This document shows, in pieces, positions 13,265 to 23,679 of a DNA stretch of 64,000 nucleotides. Each line of letters begins with the position of its first letter. Position 1 is the stretch's first letter. The notes under the pieces were generated by a model. It did not search any database. It was not told where the DNA came from and worked only from the letters and a program-made list of their open reading frames with translations. This DNA comes from Cordylochernes scorpioides. Taxonomy: Eukaryota; Arthropoda; Arachnida; Pseudoscorpiones; Chernetidae. Location of the stretch: positions 92,840,627 to 92,904,626 of the forward strand of contig CP092872.1 in assembly GCA_030710605.1 (NCBI GenBank), given 5' to 3'. Made by a program: the position numbers and the translations under genes.

Positions 13265-13456
13265 CTCGCACCTCGGCTGTCGCTTAGCAACGGCCACTTC
13301 CCCCAGACATTACGTAACTGTATATAGGTTTCAGATTTGCTTGCTTGTTGACTGCCACCGCTTACCTCTTTTAACTCTCTATTGTTTGTCATCTAAATAT
13401 AATCTTTTGATAATTAAACATACTTTCTGAGATCCAACCTCTGTTTTATTCTTACA
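13252..13456 (+). repeat. Copia 3' LTR (205 bp)
   Basis: Same sequence as the 5' LTR by eye, ending TTCTTACA, followed by the target duplication GGTTT. Confidence 0.96.
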
Positions 13457-13461
13457 GGTTT

Positions 13462-13900
13462 GTTGCAAGCACGCTATATAATTTTATTTAAACTCAAATC
13501 TCTATTAAAATAGTAAATAAATAAATATATATAGCATATATATTTTAAAATCAATTATACTTAACAATTAAGAGATTAAATAAATTATGTCAGATAAGTA
13601 TTTACAAAATTTATTGAATTCGATATAAGAGACTTTGCTAGATATTAGTTCCCTTGGAGATCATTACAGATAAAATATATGAAATGAAATATGGATGAAA
13701 ACTTTCATTGATTTTTAAAATATGTTTCAAAGGTAATGAAAGTATCAATATTTCACATGACCTAAAATGGGAATAGCTCTTGGTCGGAACTTTCATAACT
13801 TCTTTGCATAATCTCAGTATATTCTATATACAGTTACGAGCGTCATTCTTCATCTCCTAATCAGTCATCAGTCGTCAGTTTTCATCTCTGTCACCGTTTG
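13462..13900. other. Unassigned AT-rich spacer
   Basis: No gene or known repeat recognised. A short run of CATCAGTCGTCAG-like sequence lies near 13865. Confidence 0.5.
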
Positions 13901-13911
13901 CTCTTTTTTTT

Positions 13912-14060
13912 TGGAATGGCGCCCTCCTATTGGTTGGCTACGGTCACGCCACCTTTGCCCCCCACTCGCCTTTTATTTGGAATGGCGCTCTCCTATTGGT
14001 TGGATACAAACACGCCACCTTTGCCCCCCCCCCCCCCCCCCAGCCGGGATATCGCGTTTT
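13912..14060. promoter_or_regulatory. Duplicated CCAAT-box block with poly-C tract
   Basis: A ~50-bp block with TCCTATTGGTTGG (an inverted CCAAT box) and ACGCCACCTTTGCCCC is repeated directly with a 66-bp period (13912 and 13978). The second copy ends in 18 consecutive C (14024-14041). The following GGGATATCGCGTTTTGTGTG also occurs inverted at 28236-28256, so part of this is a dispersed element end. The promoter role is inferred from CCAAT boxes only. Confidence 0.45.
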
Positions 14061-14061
14061 G

Positions 14062-14605
14062 TGTGTTGAAATAAAAAAATAAAATAAAAAGGTGATGAAG
14101 TAAATATATTATTTTAATACATTTTATATAGAGAGGGTTTATTTACATATCTACTATCTTGTTTGAAATACACATATGTATATAATTCATATACACAACC
14201 TCCCTATTACCCAGATTTATCTACTTGTTGGTATTCTAACTGTGAAATAACTCATTGAAGAAATTCGGCTCGAAAGTGAAACCTTTTAATAAAATATCTA
14301 TTTAAAAGCGATACCAATCTCAAATTAACTTTTAGACTCTTAATAAATCATACTTATCATGGAGAATATAATTCGAATTGTTCCATCAGATTCTCTAGCG
14401 ACTATATTAAATTAGAAATCCAATCTCCGTATATATTAATTCTCAATTCAATTTATAACGATAATATATGTTGGATTTAATTTAATTTTGATTCAAAATG
14501 GAGAAGTCTAGAGTCTCCCGGCATTCATGTATTTACTTACTTAAACAATAGGTGTTGTTGGCAAAATCGTATCTTATATAAGACAGTATTCATATATTTT
14601 GAAAT
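14062..14605. other. Unassigned AT-rich spacer
   Basis: Nothing recognisable. AT-rich with TATA-like runs. Confidence 0.5.
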
Positions 14606-14613
14606 AAGATCAC

Positions 14614-14772
14614 CTCTCCCGTCAAAACAATCACTGGCACTAAGCGCCATCTATTAACTGTCTCTACAAACTATCGGACTCGGATCGGTGATACAGTTCC
14701 AACCCCAGTTTTGGTCATTTCTGAGCGTCTAGCTAAGACCGTGGTTTCGGACTTAATAGCCCTCGTCAATCC
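14614..14772. repeat. Family F element, truncated
   Basis: Similar to the left arm and loop of the foldback at 2777-3014 (CTCTCCCGTCAAAA, AAGCGCCATCTATTAACTGT, GACTCGGATCGGTGA). The right arm is missing. Carries one copy of the 9-mer GCGCCATCT (14644). Confidence 0.8.
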
Positions 14773-14829
14773 AGAGTAGACTTTAGATTTCCTGATATCC
14801 TCAAGGGATTCATGATATCTTCAGAATTC

Positions 14830-15190
14830 GCCGAAGAGATGCCTGGCTGGCAAAGTAGCTAATTCTACAAAGTCTTGAGCTGTCTCACCAACCAGCAAAC
14901 CAAGGCTTGAGATTTCACACAAAAAAAATCCAACAAAGGCTTGAGTTGTATCATTAACTAGCAAACCAAGTCTAGAGCTGCTATACCGACTATCCGAAAA
15001 TGGTTTGAATTGTCTCACCAACCATGGAACCAAGGCTAGAATATGTCACACCAACAAACCAACAATGGATTGAGTTGTCATACAAACCAGAAAATCGATC
15101 AACTATTCATCTAACCAATACTATAGTTTTCAACACCAACCATCCAACCAAGACTATCGTTTTCTCCTCACCCATGGAACTGAGGCTAGA
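14830..15190. repeat. Diverged flank of the 15-kb satellite
   Basis: Repeated phrases such as ACCAACCATGGAACCAAGGC and TCTCACCAACC recur irregularly here and again at 15620-16100. They form a complex satellite around the 32-bp array. Confidence 0.7.
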
Positions 15191-15196
15191 ATCTGT

Positions 15197-15600
15197 CACG
15201 CCAACAATTCAACAATGGATTAAGTTGTCACACCAACAATCCAACAATGGATTGAGTTGTCACGCCAACAATCCAACAATGGATTGAGTTGTCACACCAA
15301 CAATCCAACAATGGATTGAGTTGTCACGCCAACAATCCAACAATGGATTAAGTTGTCACGCCAACAATCCAACAATGGATTGAGTTGTCACGCCAACAAT
15401 TCAACAATGGATTGAGTTGTCACGCCAACAATCCAACAATGGATTGAGTTGTCACATCAACAATCCAACAATGGATTGAGTTGTCACGCCAACAATCCTA
15501 CAATGGATTGAGTTGTCGCACCAACAATCCAACAATGGATTGAGTTGTCACGCCAAAAATCCAACAATAGATTGAGTTATCACACCAACAATTAAACTGA
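15197..15600. repeat. Minisatellite, 32-bp unit
   Basis: Unit CACGCCAACAATCCAACAAT + GGATTGAGTTGT. CACGCC/CACACC starts recur every 32 bp from 15197 (for example 15261, 15293, 15325) to 15581. There are about 12 full units with few substitutions. Confidence 0.95.
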
Positions 15601-16110
15601 TTAACTATTCATCAAACCAATACGATAGTTTACAGCACCAACCATCCAACCAAGACTATCGTTTCCCTCCACCCCAACCATGGAACCAAGGCTAGAGCTG
15701 CTGTCACACCAACAATCCAACAATGGATTGAGTTATCACACCAACAATAAAACTGATCAACTATTCATCAAACCAATACTATAGTTTTCAACACCAACCA
15801 TCCAACCAAGACTATCGTTTCCCTCCACCCCAACCATGGAACCAAGGATCTCTTGTCTCCCCCACCCCAACCATGGAACCAAGGCTAGAGCTGCTGTCAC
15901 ACCAACAATCCAACAATTGATTGAGTTGCCATGCACAAACCAGAAAACCGATCAACTATTCATCAAACCAATACGATAGTTTACAACACCAACCATCCAA
16001 CCAAGACTCTCGTTTCACCCCACCACAACCATGGAACCAAGGCTCTCGTGTCTCCCCCACCCCAAGCACTGAACCAAGGCTAGAGCTGCTGTCACACCAC
16101 CCGAGCTGTC
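15601..16110. repeat. Complex satellite flank
   Basis: Two to three longer units combine CATCAAACCAATAC, CCATCCAACCAAGACTATCG and ACCATGGAACCAAGGCTAGA, interspersed with single 32-bp units. Probably a higher-order form of the neighbouring minisatellite. Confidence 0.8.
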
Positions 16111-16630
16111 ACCCTCACAGAAAAGTCCCGGCTGTACCATGATTAATCCCGTGTTCTAATTGGCTGTAAGCCGATCCTCCGCCAACCAATTAGGAGGCGG
16201 GAGTTCGACCGACCTTTTCATTATTCTTCGTAGAACATTGATGGCATTAGTTTTCATTAACTTTGTGTTATTGCACACTCATGGCAAAAACGACATTAGA
16301 ATACACCAGCCATCTCTCATTAATATCTCAGTAGATAGCTTCTTTTATGACTCATCCACAGTTTTTTTTCTACCATCATTTAAAAAAGTAAATTCTCTAA
16401 TTGCAGGAAAATATCCATATTTCACAATTAGCCTTAATGGTTCCCTATTAAACACATTTGTCCATTATTGAATATAGAGGGATTTAAAGAAAAAGTCATT
16501 ATGGCAGTTTGAATGGATATATCTAAAATTTAATATCCACATTTTTAACCTTTCTTTTTCTTTATATAATAAAACATTAAACGTCTATTCTACACACAAA
16601 CATACTATTCATGATAAAATTGTGAGAAAA
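16111..16630. other. Unassigned region with CCAAT boxes
   Basis: CCAAT boxes occur in both orientations (ATTGG at 16159, CCAAT at 16186) inside a short inverted CCTCC/GGAGG context. A 103-codon open frame (16160-16471) shows no domain or neighbour support, and I do not call it a gene. Confidence 0.4.
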
Positions 16631-16635
16631 GTTTT

Positions 16636-16789
16636 AAAATTACAAAATATTTTCTCATAATGAATTTATTTTTATCACAAAACGCTAGCTTTCAAGCGAT
16701 AATTAAGCCCGTTGAAGAGCGATTATCACTTGAAAACTAGCGTTTTGTAATAAAAAGAAACTCATTGTGAGAAAATATTTTGTAATTTT
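16636..16789. repeat. Foldback element, family G
   Basis: Inverted arms of about 60 bp (AAAATTACAAAATATTTTCT and its complement) meet around AACGCTAGCTTTCAAG. A single related arm is found at 54318-54385. Non-coding MITE-like element. Confidence 0.85.
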
Positions 16790-16831
16790 AGGATTTATAC
16801 TATCCTTAATGTAATTAAAATATATAGAGAG

Positions 16832-17400
16832 GGCTTAGCTCATCAGTGGTGAACCCTCCCAGCGGTTTCGCCAATTTAATCCACCAGAACGCTACTTAGA
16901 GCTCTAATACTGTATTGGACTATTCTGCTTATATATTAAGAAAAAGGCATCTACTTATCGTGCAACTGAAAGTTGCTGATGGCTTGCGCCATCTATCGGA
17001 ATAAATATCAACTATTCTCGTTGATTTTTAATTATTCCAGAATTGGCCAAATACCCATTTTTGATTAATCTTGATTGATGGGTATTTGGCCAATTCTGGA
17101 ATAATTAAAAATCAACGAGAATAGTTGATATTTATTCCGATAGATGGCGCAAGCCATCAGCAACTTTCAGTTGCACGATAAGGAGATGCCTTTTTCTTAA
17201 TTTATGCACCTTATCCCAGTACAATATTACATTTGTGCTATTTTTTCACTGCTTATATATGTTACACTGAAGGGTGGAATCTTAGATATGGTATTCAACT
17301 GAACTATGGATGAGCCAAGCCCTCTCAATATATTTTATCATCGCAGTAAGGACAGTCAAAATGTATTTTTTTATGTGTAAAAGAAATTTTCGTGATTAAA
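16832..17400. repeat. Family A foldback, split by a family B insertion
   Basis: 16832-16936 reads AGAGGGCTTAGCTCATCAGT and CAGCGGTTTCGCC. After the insertion it continues at 17249 with GTTACACTGAAGGGTGG and closes near 17330-17370 with GATGAGCCAAGCCCTC and ATCGCAGTAAGGACAG. A copy at 57405-57650 has the same sequence across the junction without the insertion, confirming the interruption. Confidence 0.88.
16937..17248. mobile_element. Family B foldback insertion (312 bp, 12-bp target duplication)
   Basis: Two inverted arms of about 130 bp contain AGATGGCGCAAGCCATCAGC and CAGTTGCACGATAAGGAGAT. The insert is flanked by CTGCTTATATAT at 16925-16936 and 17249-17260. A 12-bp duplication is unlike TA-specific DNA transposons and fits target-primed retrotransposition. 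The element is related to the hammerhead-bearing unit at 54945-55182 through shared positions such as GATGGCGC and GGAGATGCC. Confidence 0.88.
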
Positions 17401-17419
17401 TATTTTCTTTTCTTATATA

Positions 17420-17577
17420 CAGTTAAACCTGTCTATAGCGTCCCCTCTTGGGACTCACTAAAATAGGGTACTATAGACAGGTCACTTTGAGTGTAAAATG
17501 TTTACATTTTAATGTTTAAAATCGGGCGCTATAGAGAGGAAGGTGCTATTTAGAGGGGGCGCTATTCATTTGAAAAA
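17420..17577. mobile_element. Family D MITE (pogo/Tigger-like), right end truncated
   Basis: Begins CAGTTAAACCTGTCTATAGC after TA (17418-17419). The internal part matches the copies at 38400 and 38866. The right inverted end is missing; the sequence breaks off after GGGGGCGCTATT. Confidence 0.8.
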
Positions 17578-17589
17578 AATAGTACAAAG

Positions 17590-17692
17590 GTGAAATTTTA
17601 CTGAAATCAGGTTGATAAATTGAGACATCTTCTGATTGTGCAACTAAAAGTTGCTGATGGCTTGCACCATCTGTCGGAATAAAATATATACA
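17590..17692. repeat. Family B element, left part
   Basis: ACAAAGGTGAAATTTTACTG ... GCAACTAAAAGTTGCTGATG ... ACCATCTGTCGGAATAAA. Its inverted counterpart resumes at 23226, on the other side of the LARD-like element, showing one family B foldback split by that insertion. Confidence 0.8.
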
Positions 17693-18570
17693 TGTGATGA
17701 TGAGTTGCTGTCGACTTATCTGTGATGAGATCCTGTCGACTCATGTAATGTAGGTGAGGATTCCAGTAGCTTTTGTAGAGATCCTGTCGACTACTGAAAT
17801 AAAAGTTGAAGTTCTGGTAGCTCTTGTTGTACTGTGTTGACCAAGAGGAACAGTCAGGATGTAGAGTTTTCCAGTACCTCTCTGCACCTTGGAAGACCTT
17901 TAAAAGTTCTCACAAAATACAGGCAGTCGTGGTCGAGGCAGAGTGGAAAAACTTGGGGATATCCACACAAAAAACGAAGACACAGTTGCACTAAGAAAGT
18001 TCCGTAACAGATAAAAGTTGAGCCAGGAGCGAAAGATGGAGACATAGAAGTTTCTTACTCGTCTACATGATAGTTGAGATCGACATAAGGTACGACCGAC
18101 GTGAGCTGACGCTAAGGGTGAACTCAACTCAACTGACTGAACTGTCTGAACTGTCAAGTCCCTGTAAGGTGATGATTTATAGGTTAAAGACGGGGTGACC
18201 TTATGTGACAGGGGCGTTTGAGAAAGGGCGCCTTTACCTGTCCAGGTGTGAGAGGGGTCTCTGCATTCCACCACATGTGACAGTGTGGGTGGCCTGTCGT
18301 GGGAACTGTGAATCTACCTGATTTATGACTCCCATCTTTAGACTCTGTTGTTTTGGCAATTCTATGCTCGATCTCTGCTTTAGCTCAACTATTAAATCTA
18401 TTACAGATTTTATTTATTTATCCACTTTGTACAAATTACATTACATAGGTGATGCAATGACACAGATTAATCATGCGCATAATTATTTATAGATGTGTTT
18501 CTATATACAACATGGCAATCTTGTTATAAGTTATCTACACAATATGAGGTTGTTGGTTCAAATTACCATA
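17693..18570. repeat. LARD-like terminal repeat, left copy (878 bp)
   Basis: Begins TGTGATGATGAGTTGCTGTC. It is GC-richer than its surroundings, with tandem phrases GAGATCCTGTCGACT. Open frames of 63 and 124 codons on the minus strand are preserved only because both copies are alike; they show no recognisable domain. Confidence 0.92.
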
Positions 18571-21500
18571 GATGAGCCCCGGGAGTGAAAGGGTTTATCC
18601 GGGTTTAGGCGGGTAAAGCCTCTCTAACACAGGTAAGTAATTAAAATTTATTTTAATTAATTTAAACTGTGAGGGTTAAAAAGGGCTATAACAAGATGAT
18701 ATTTGTTGGATATATAAAAGTGAAATAAAAATGACATTGTGTTTGATTAACAAAAAAGATGATTAAAATAAAATGATGACATAAAAATTCACATTCTAAG
18801 AGAATATTGGTGGGCGTTGGACAGGGTTAGTAGTTAAAGAATAAGCAATTGTGAGATTTACACATGCAATCAAATACTTAGGTCCAGGTGCAAAGCGAGG
18901 ATATGGACTTGAGCGTCTTCCTAGGCAATGTTTCACCTGTGATCCTGTATAGGGTAACAGTGCTTTGTCACAATTGTAGTGTTTTTGGGTTGAAAAGTTG
19001 TTGAAGAATATGTAATTGTTAGAAGTGCCCATGTAAACCAAATACTCAGATCCAGGTGCAAAGCGAGGATATAGACTTGAGCTGTCTTCCTTGGCAATGT
19101 TTCACTTGCGATCCTATATAAGGGTTACAGTGTTTTGTCACAATTTTAGGATTATTGGGTTAAAAGTTGTTGAAGAAAAGTTGCTTATTAATATGATTGA
19201 GAAAGGAGTGAAATAGAGCCATGCGATAAGTAGAATTGTAGCGACAGTAGGTGATCTGACTTGACTCGAAATCAAAGGTTGAATGTGGTCCGCTAGAGCT
19301 GAAAAAAAAAGTTGAAAGTTGAAAAACGTGAACGCTTTGTGAATGCGTTGGTGATTTACTCTGCGGATGAAATGAAATAAACTCTTGAAGCATGTTCAGA
19401 CCAGAAGTTTGGATTGGTAAGTCTGGGGAACGGTGTTCTCAAAGAGAAAATTACGAAATCAAAAAATAAATTGTCAAGCAGTGCTGTCGTTTTTCTACGT
19501 TGTTGTGACGCAATGACTGAAAAGATAGTGATGAAAAATATAGGGAATTGGTTAAAGAAAATGATTGTTGAAAACGATTGTTGTAGATGCCCGATAGTGG
19601 ATGATTAACTTTGTCAGATAATAAAGGTATTTAAACAAATAAAATATAGTGAATAGAAATATAGAAATATGATTGCGGGTACAAAAAGTGTAAGTGGACA
19701 AAATTAAACCTGTAATATATAAAATATATAATAAATAATAAAATAAAAATAATTTTTGAAACAATTAGATGTTTTACAATACTAAAATAATATCATGAAA
19801 AATAAAAGTAAATTTGATTAAAGGGTTTTTTTTTTTTTTTTTTAATGTTGGATTAAAAAATTTGTTTATATAATTGAAAGGTAAGAATAAGAATAATTAT
19901 TCAAGATTTTATACAAAATTTATAATATAATTGAAGGTTATTAATGATTGGATAAATTTTAAGTAGTGTAAAATTGAACAAAAATTGTCTCTTTTGACGA
20001 AAAGTTACAGTTGTGGTGTGTGACTAGATTATATCCCTTTGGTAACATCGGTGTTTCTATGACTCTGAAACTGGGAATACGTGAAATGATCTTTTCGTTT
20101 GTCCTCAATGCTGGTATGTAGAGAATGATTTCTCTTTCGCGTTAAAAAGTCTATATAAGACTTAACCAAATTGTTTTAATTGGTGTTATCAATTTAACAT
20201 GTAAAATGTTTAATGTATGTTGTGTTGTGATATCTCGTTGGTGAGATTTGTGAGATTCTCGAGGAAATCTAAATGGTTGGTTTGAAACATTTGTTTAAAA
20301 TGGCGATCATGAAGCTAGCGGTCAAGATGACTGCTTTGAGGGGGAAGAGAGGGCATGTCCAAAGATATTCTCAAAAGATAGTAGTGACCAAGGGAGTGAC
20401 GTCAAAAAGGGCGTCCACTTCCTTTTCCTCACGGAAATTCCATTCTTGGGGTGGTCACACATGTGGGATGGTTCTCCAGGCCTGAGATTCACTTGAAACT
20501 GACTTTCTCTCTCTCTCTCTTTTGTCGAGGTTGGCAATTTACTGTTATAATTGAAAGATATGATCTTCTCGGTGTTTGTAAGTGTTAAGACTTAGTAAAA
20601 AATGTTATACGATGATATCAGGCCAGAAGTGAGTGAATGATATGACTTTCGACGTGGACACGTTTTGGGATGAATTGTGGTGTCACAGGCGTGGTGAAGG
20701 CGTCTTTGGCCTGAAAAGTGAAAAAAATTTTGTGGTGAGGCACTGTGACACGAAGTGAGAAATGTGAATATAAAGGTGTCACGTGAAGTCTTAGTTTGGT
20801 ACAAATCTAACCTGTTTCACCATGAATAACAAATTTAATAAAGTCATGGGTGGTTGTTATATGAAACACATCGAGAGAATATTTGACTGTTAGTGGATGT
20901 GGCACGCTTAATGTGAAATTATTTTATTGTGGCGACGATATAGAGCTAAGTGGAGCTTGTGTGGCTCAAGATTTGGATGGGTGTGTTAAGTCGCGCACTA
21001 AAAATTGTTGCCAATTGGATAAAGTGATGTGTGAGTGTTGTAACGTTTGTTGAGAGATGTATGGTTGATTAATTATTAATGTAAAATGAAAAGACGAGGG
21101 AGTGTATTTATTCTCGAATATTAACGATTGTAATCGTTTTGGAAGGCTGTGACTTAAATTAGCTACTGGCGGTGAAGTGGAGTGAATCTTTATTCCTAAC
21201 TTGTTTTGGGAAAGATAGTTGTTATCCCTAGTGGTGTTTTTGAAGATATTGTATCTTCCGATTTTTGCAATTTAAAAAAAATGTGTTTCACCTACGTTAA
21301 TTTATATTTTAAAATTGATATTTTTGATCGTTGATTATGGTAGCGTGAAAATGTTCCTTGTAAAAAGGCAATGTCGTGAGAGTTACAAATAATTTGAATT
21401 GGGCGCTTACTTGAAATGGTGAACATTACCAAATTTTAAGAATTGATAAAGATATTGGTCTTTTGGTATAAAGATAACTAATAAGTAAAACAAAAATAAG

Positions 21501-22347
21501 TTTAGTATTATGATGAATGAGAGATTTTAAGAAATAATAATAATGATTTTTTTTTTTTTGTTTTTCAAGTTGTAGATTTGGATAGTACCATTTTAGATAA
21601 ATTTAAGAACGACATGTAAGATTAGTAAAAATGGTAAAAAAGCGTGATGGGCGAAAATTTTTTTTTTTTTTTAGTAAAATTGAGAGTAATAACTTGAAAT
21701 TTATAATCTGATTAAAAATTAAAATAAATTTGATAAATGAGAGTGTGAAAGTTTTAAAAATTGAATAAAAAATGATATAAAAAGGTAAAAATTGAATTTA
21801 AAATGCTTAAAGTCAAAATATAAATACAAAATTTATGGGGAATCAAGTTGTGAAGTTGAGGATGAGGTTAAGGTAGGTTTTTAAAAACTTACAATTTGGA
21901 TGAAAGTTCAGTCAGGAGACTTGGTCTTTGATGGTCGTCCTGTTGTCGGGGAAGTCGCTCCATGTAGATCTTGTAGAAGTTGTAACTTCTGGAAAGTTGT
22001 TTGTCGCTTGTCGTCTTGAGCATTGTCTCGATGATGCCAGGTCGAAGGTGGAACTTGTCACAGGGTTTGGGTACATCGCTGCTCGGTTTCCATGTCTTGT
22101 GGGAAGTTCGGGGCTGTCGTTGGCGCGGTCAGCTTGGCTCCTGACGTTGGCGATCGGTTAGCGGGTATGCGGAAGTCCGTTGGGGCGGCGTTTCTTCCTT
22201 AAATATCTTGGGGAGAGATTGCTTGGACGTTTCGTTGGAATGGTCGGGCTTGTTCCTCCATCTTCGCTCTTTCTCGCTTCCTATCTGAACAGTCTTCTTA
22301 CCTCTTCGTTGTGTCATCCTTCGTTTTGGTCATCCTGTCGGCTTAAA
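18571..22347. other. Interior of LARD-like element, non-coding
   Basis: Mostly AT-rich with no open frame showing a domain. 18865-19010 and 19045-19175 are a diverged direct duplication (GTGCAAAGCGAGGATAT ... GCAATGTTTCAC ... TTTTGTCACAATT). A perfect 5' splice-site consensus CAG/GTAAGT lies at 18630-18638, 60 bp after the left repeat. No primer-binding site complementary to a tRNA CCA end was seen at the repeat boundary. Pyrimidine-rich CTCTTTCTCGCTTCC runs precede the right repeat. Confidence 0.7.
18630..18638 (+). promoter_or_regulatory. Consensus 5' splice site
   Basis: CAGGTAAGT matches the metazoan donor consensus exactly, just inside the left terminal repeat. It could define a short leader exon spliced from a transcript started in that repeat. 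No acceptor was identified. Confidence 0.35.
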
Positions 22348-23225
22348 TGTGATGATGAGTTGCTGTCGACTTATCTGTGATGAGATCCTGTCGACTCATG
22401 TAATGTAGGTGAGGATTCCAGTAGCTTTTGTAGAGATCCTGTCGACTACTGAAATAAAAGTTGAAGTTCTGGTAGCTCTTGTTGTACTGTGTTGACCAAG
22501 AGGAACAGTCAGGATGTAGAGTTTTCCAGTACCTCTCTGCACCTTGGAAGACCTTTAAAAGTTCTCACAAAATACAGGCAGTCGTGGTCGAGGCAGAGTG
22601 GAAAAACTTGGGGATATCCACACAAAAAACGAAGACACAGTTGCACTAAGAAAGTTCCGTAACAGATAAAAGTTGAGCCAGGAGCGAAAGATGGAGACAT
22701 AGAAGTTTCTTACTCGTCTACATGATAGTTGAGATCGACATAAGGTACGACCGACGTGAGCTGACGCTAAGGGTGAACTCAACTCAACTGACTGAACTGT
22801 CTGAACTGTCAAGTCCCTGTAAGGTGATGATTTATAGGTTAAAGACGGGGTGACCTTATGTGACAGGGGCGTTTGAGAAAGGGCGCCTTTACCTGTCCAG
22901 GTGTGAGAGGGGTCTCTGCATTCCACCACATGTGACAGTGTGGGTGGCCTGTCGTGGGAACTGTGAATCTACCTGATTTATGACTCCCATCTTTAGACTC
23001 TGTTGTTTTGGCAATTCTATGCTCGATCTCTGCTTTAGCTCAACTATTAAATCTATTACAGATTTTATTTATTTATCCACTTTGTACAAATTACATTACA
23101 TAGGTGATGCAATGACACAGATTAATCATGCGCATAATTATTTATAGATGTGTTTCTATATACAACATGGCAATCTTGTTATAAGTTATCTACACAATAT
23201 GAGGTTGTTGGTTCAAATTACCATA
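22348..23225. repeat. LARD-like terminal repeat, right copy (878 bp)
   Basis: Same length as the left copy with no indel, and open frames encode identical peptides in both. It is followed by a TA-rich run and then the right part of the interrupted family B element. Confidence 0.92.
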
Positions 23226-23440
23226 TATATATATACATCAACTAATCATCTAAACTAAAATATAAATGTCCAATATTCTATAATAGTTAAAACTCAACGA
23301 TTAGTTGATATTTATTCCGATAGATGGCGTAAGCCATCAGCAAATTTTAGTTGCATAATCAGGAGATGTATTTTTTTCTTAATTTATTTAACTGGACACA
23401 GTACAATTTCAATTTTATACTATTTTACACAATATGTAAA
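23226..23440. repeat. Family B element, right part
   Basis: TTAGTTGATATTTATTCCGA + TAGATGGCGTAAGCCATCAG + GGAGATGTATTTTTTTC. Inverted relative to 17590-17692. The 9-mer here is mutated (AGATGGCGT). Confidence 0.8.
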
Positions 23441-23675
23441 TATGTTCTGAAGGTTTTTTTTTTCGGACTGTGACACGGCAGACAGCTATATCTATATACG
23501 TCAATTGCAATAAATTATTCAAAAGGAAAAGATCAATTGTTCCCTTTCACGTTTTTTATTGACTTATTGCGTTCGAACTGTTGCTCTTCAATTGGTAAAG
23601 AACTGAATGACATATGTATATATTACATATAAGGTATAATTTAGATTATAGATTAGAATAAAAAGATAACAACAC
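23441..23675. other. Unassigned spacer
   Basis: No recognisable feature. Confidence 0.45.
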
Positions 23676-23679
23676 TTAT

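Larger units (their letters stand above)
9426..13456 (+). mobile_element. Ty1/copia LTR retrotransposon (4,031 bp)
   Basis: 205-bp LTRs at both ends begin TG and end CA, flanked by a 5-bp target duplication GGTTT (9421-9425 and 13457-13461). A primer-binding-site-like sequence starts right at the left LTR boundary (TGGCAGCAGAGC, 9631). A purine-rich AGGTGGGAG precedes the right LTR. The single gag-pol frame has the order gag, protease, integrase, reverse transcriptase, RNase H, which defines copia and not gypsy. By eye the LTRs are identical, so the insertion is young. Three lesions make it non-autonomous. Confidence 0.97.
17693..23225. mobile_element. LARD-like element: long direct terminal repeats, non-coding interior (5.5 kb)
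   Basis: 878-bp direct repeats at both ends (17693-18570 and 22348-23225, constant offset 4655) look identical in every stretch compared. They start TGTGATGATGAG and end TTACCATA. The interior (18571-22347) holds no gag, pol or other domain. It sits inside a family B foldback, with similar TATATACAT sequence on both sides (17685-17693 and 23230-23238), though an exact target duplication next to the repeat ends is unclear. A large retrotransposon derivative mobilised in trans is the best fit. A Penelope-type or unusual segmental duplication is possible. Orientation is unknown. Confidence 0.75.

Noticed and set aside
16160-16471. 103-codon frame as a small secreted or membrane protein gene
   Set aside because: No conserved motif, no repeat of the frame and no splice or polyadenylation context; CCAAT boxes alone are not enough.
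17854-18274. 63- and 124-codon minus-strand frames, present identically at 22509-22929
   Set aside because: They are identical because they lie in the two copies of the 878-bp terminal repeat; composition is Ser/Leu/Arg-rich noise with no domain.
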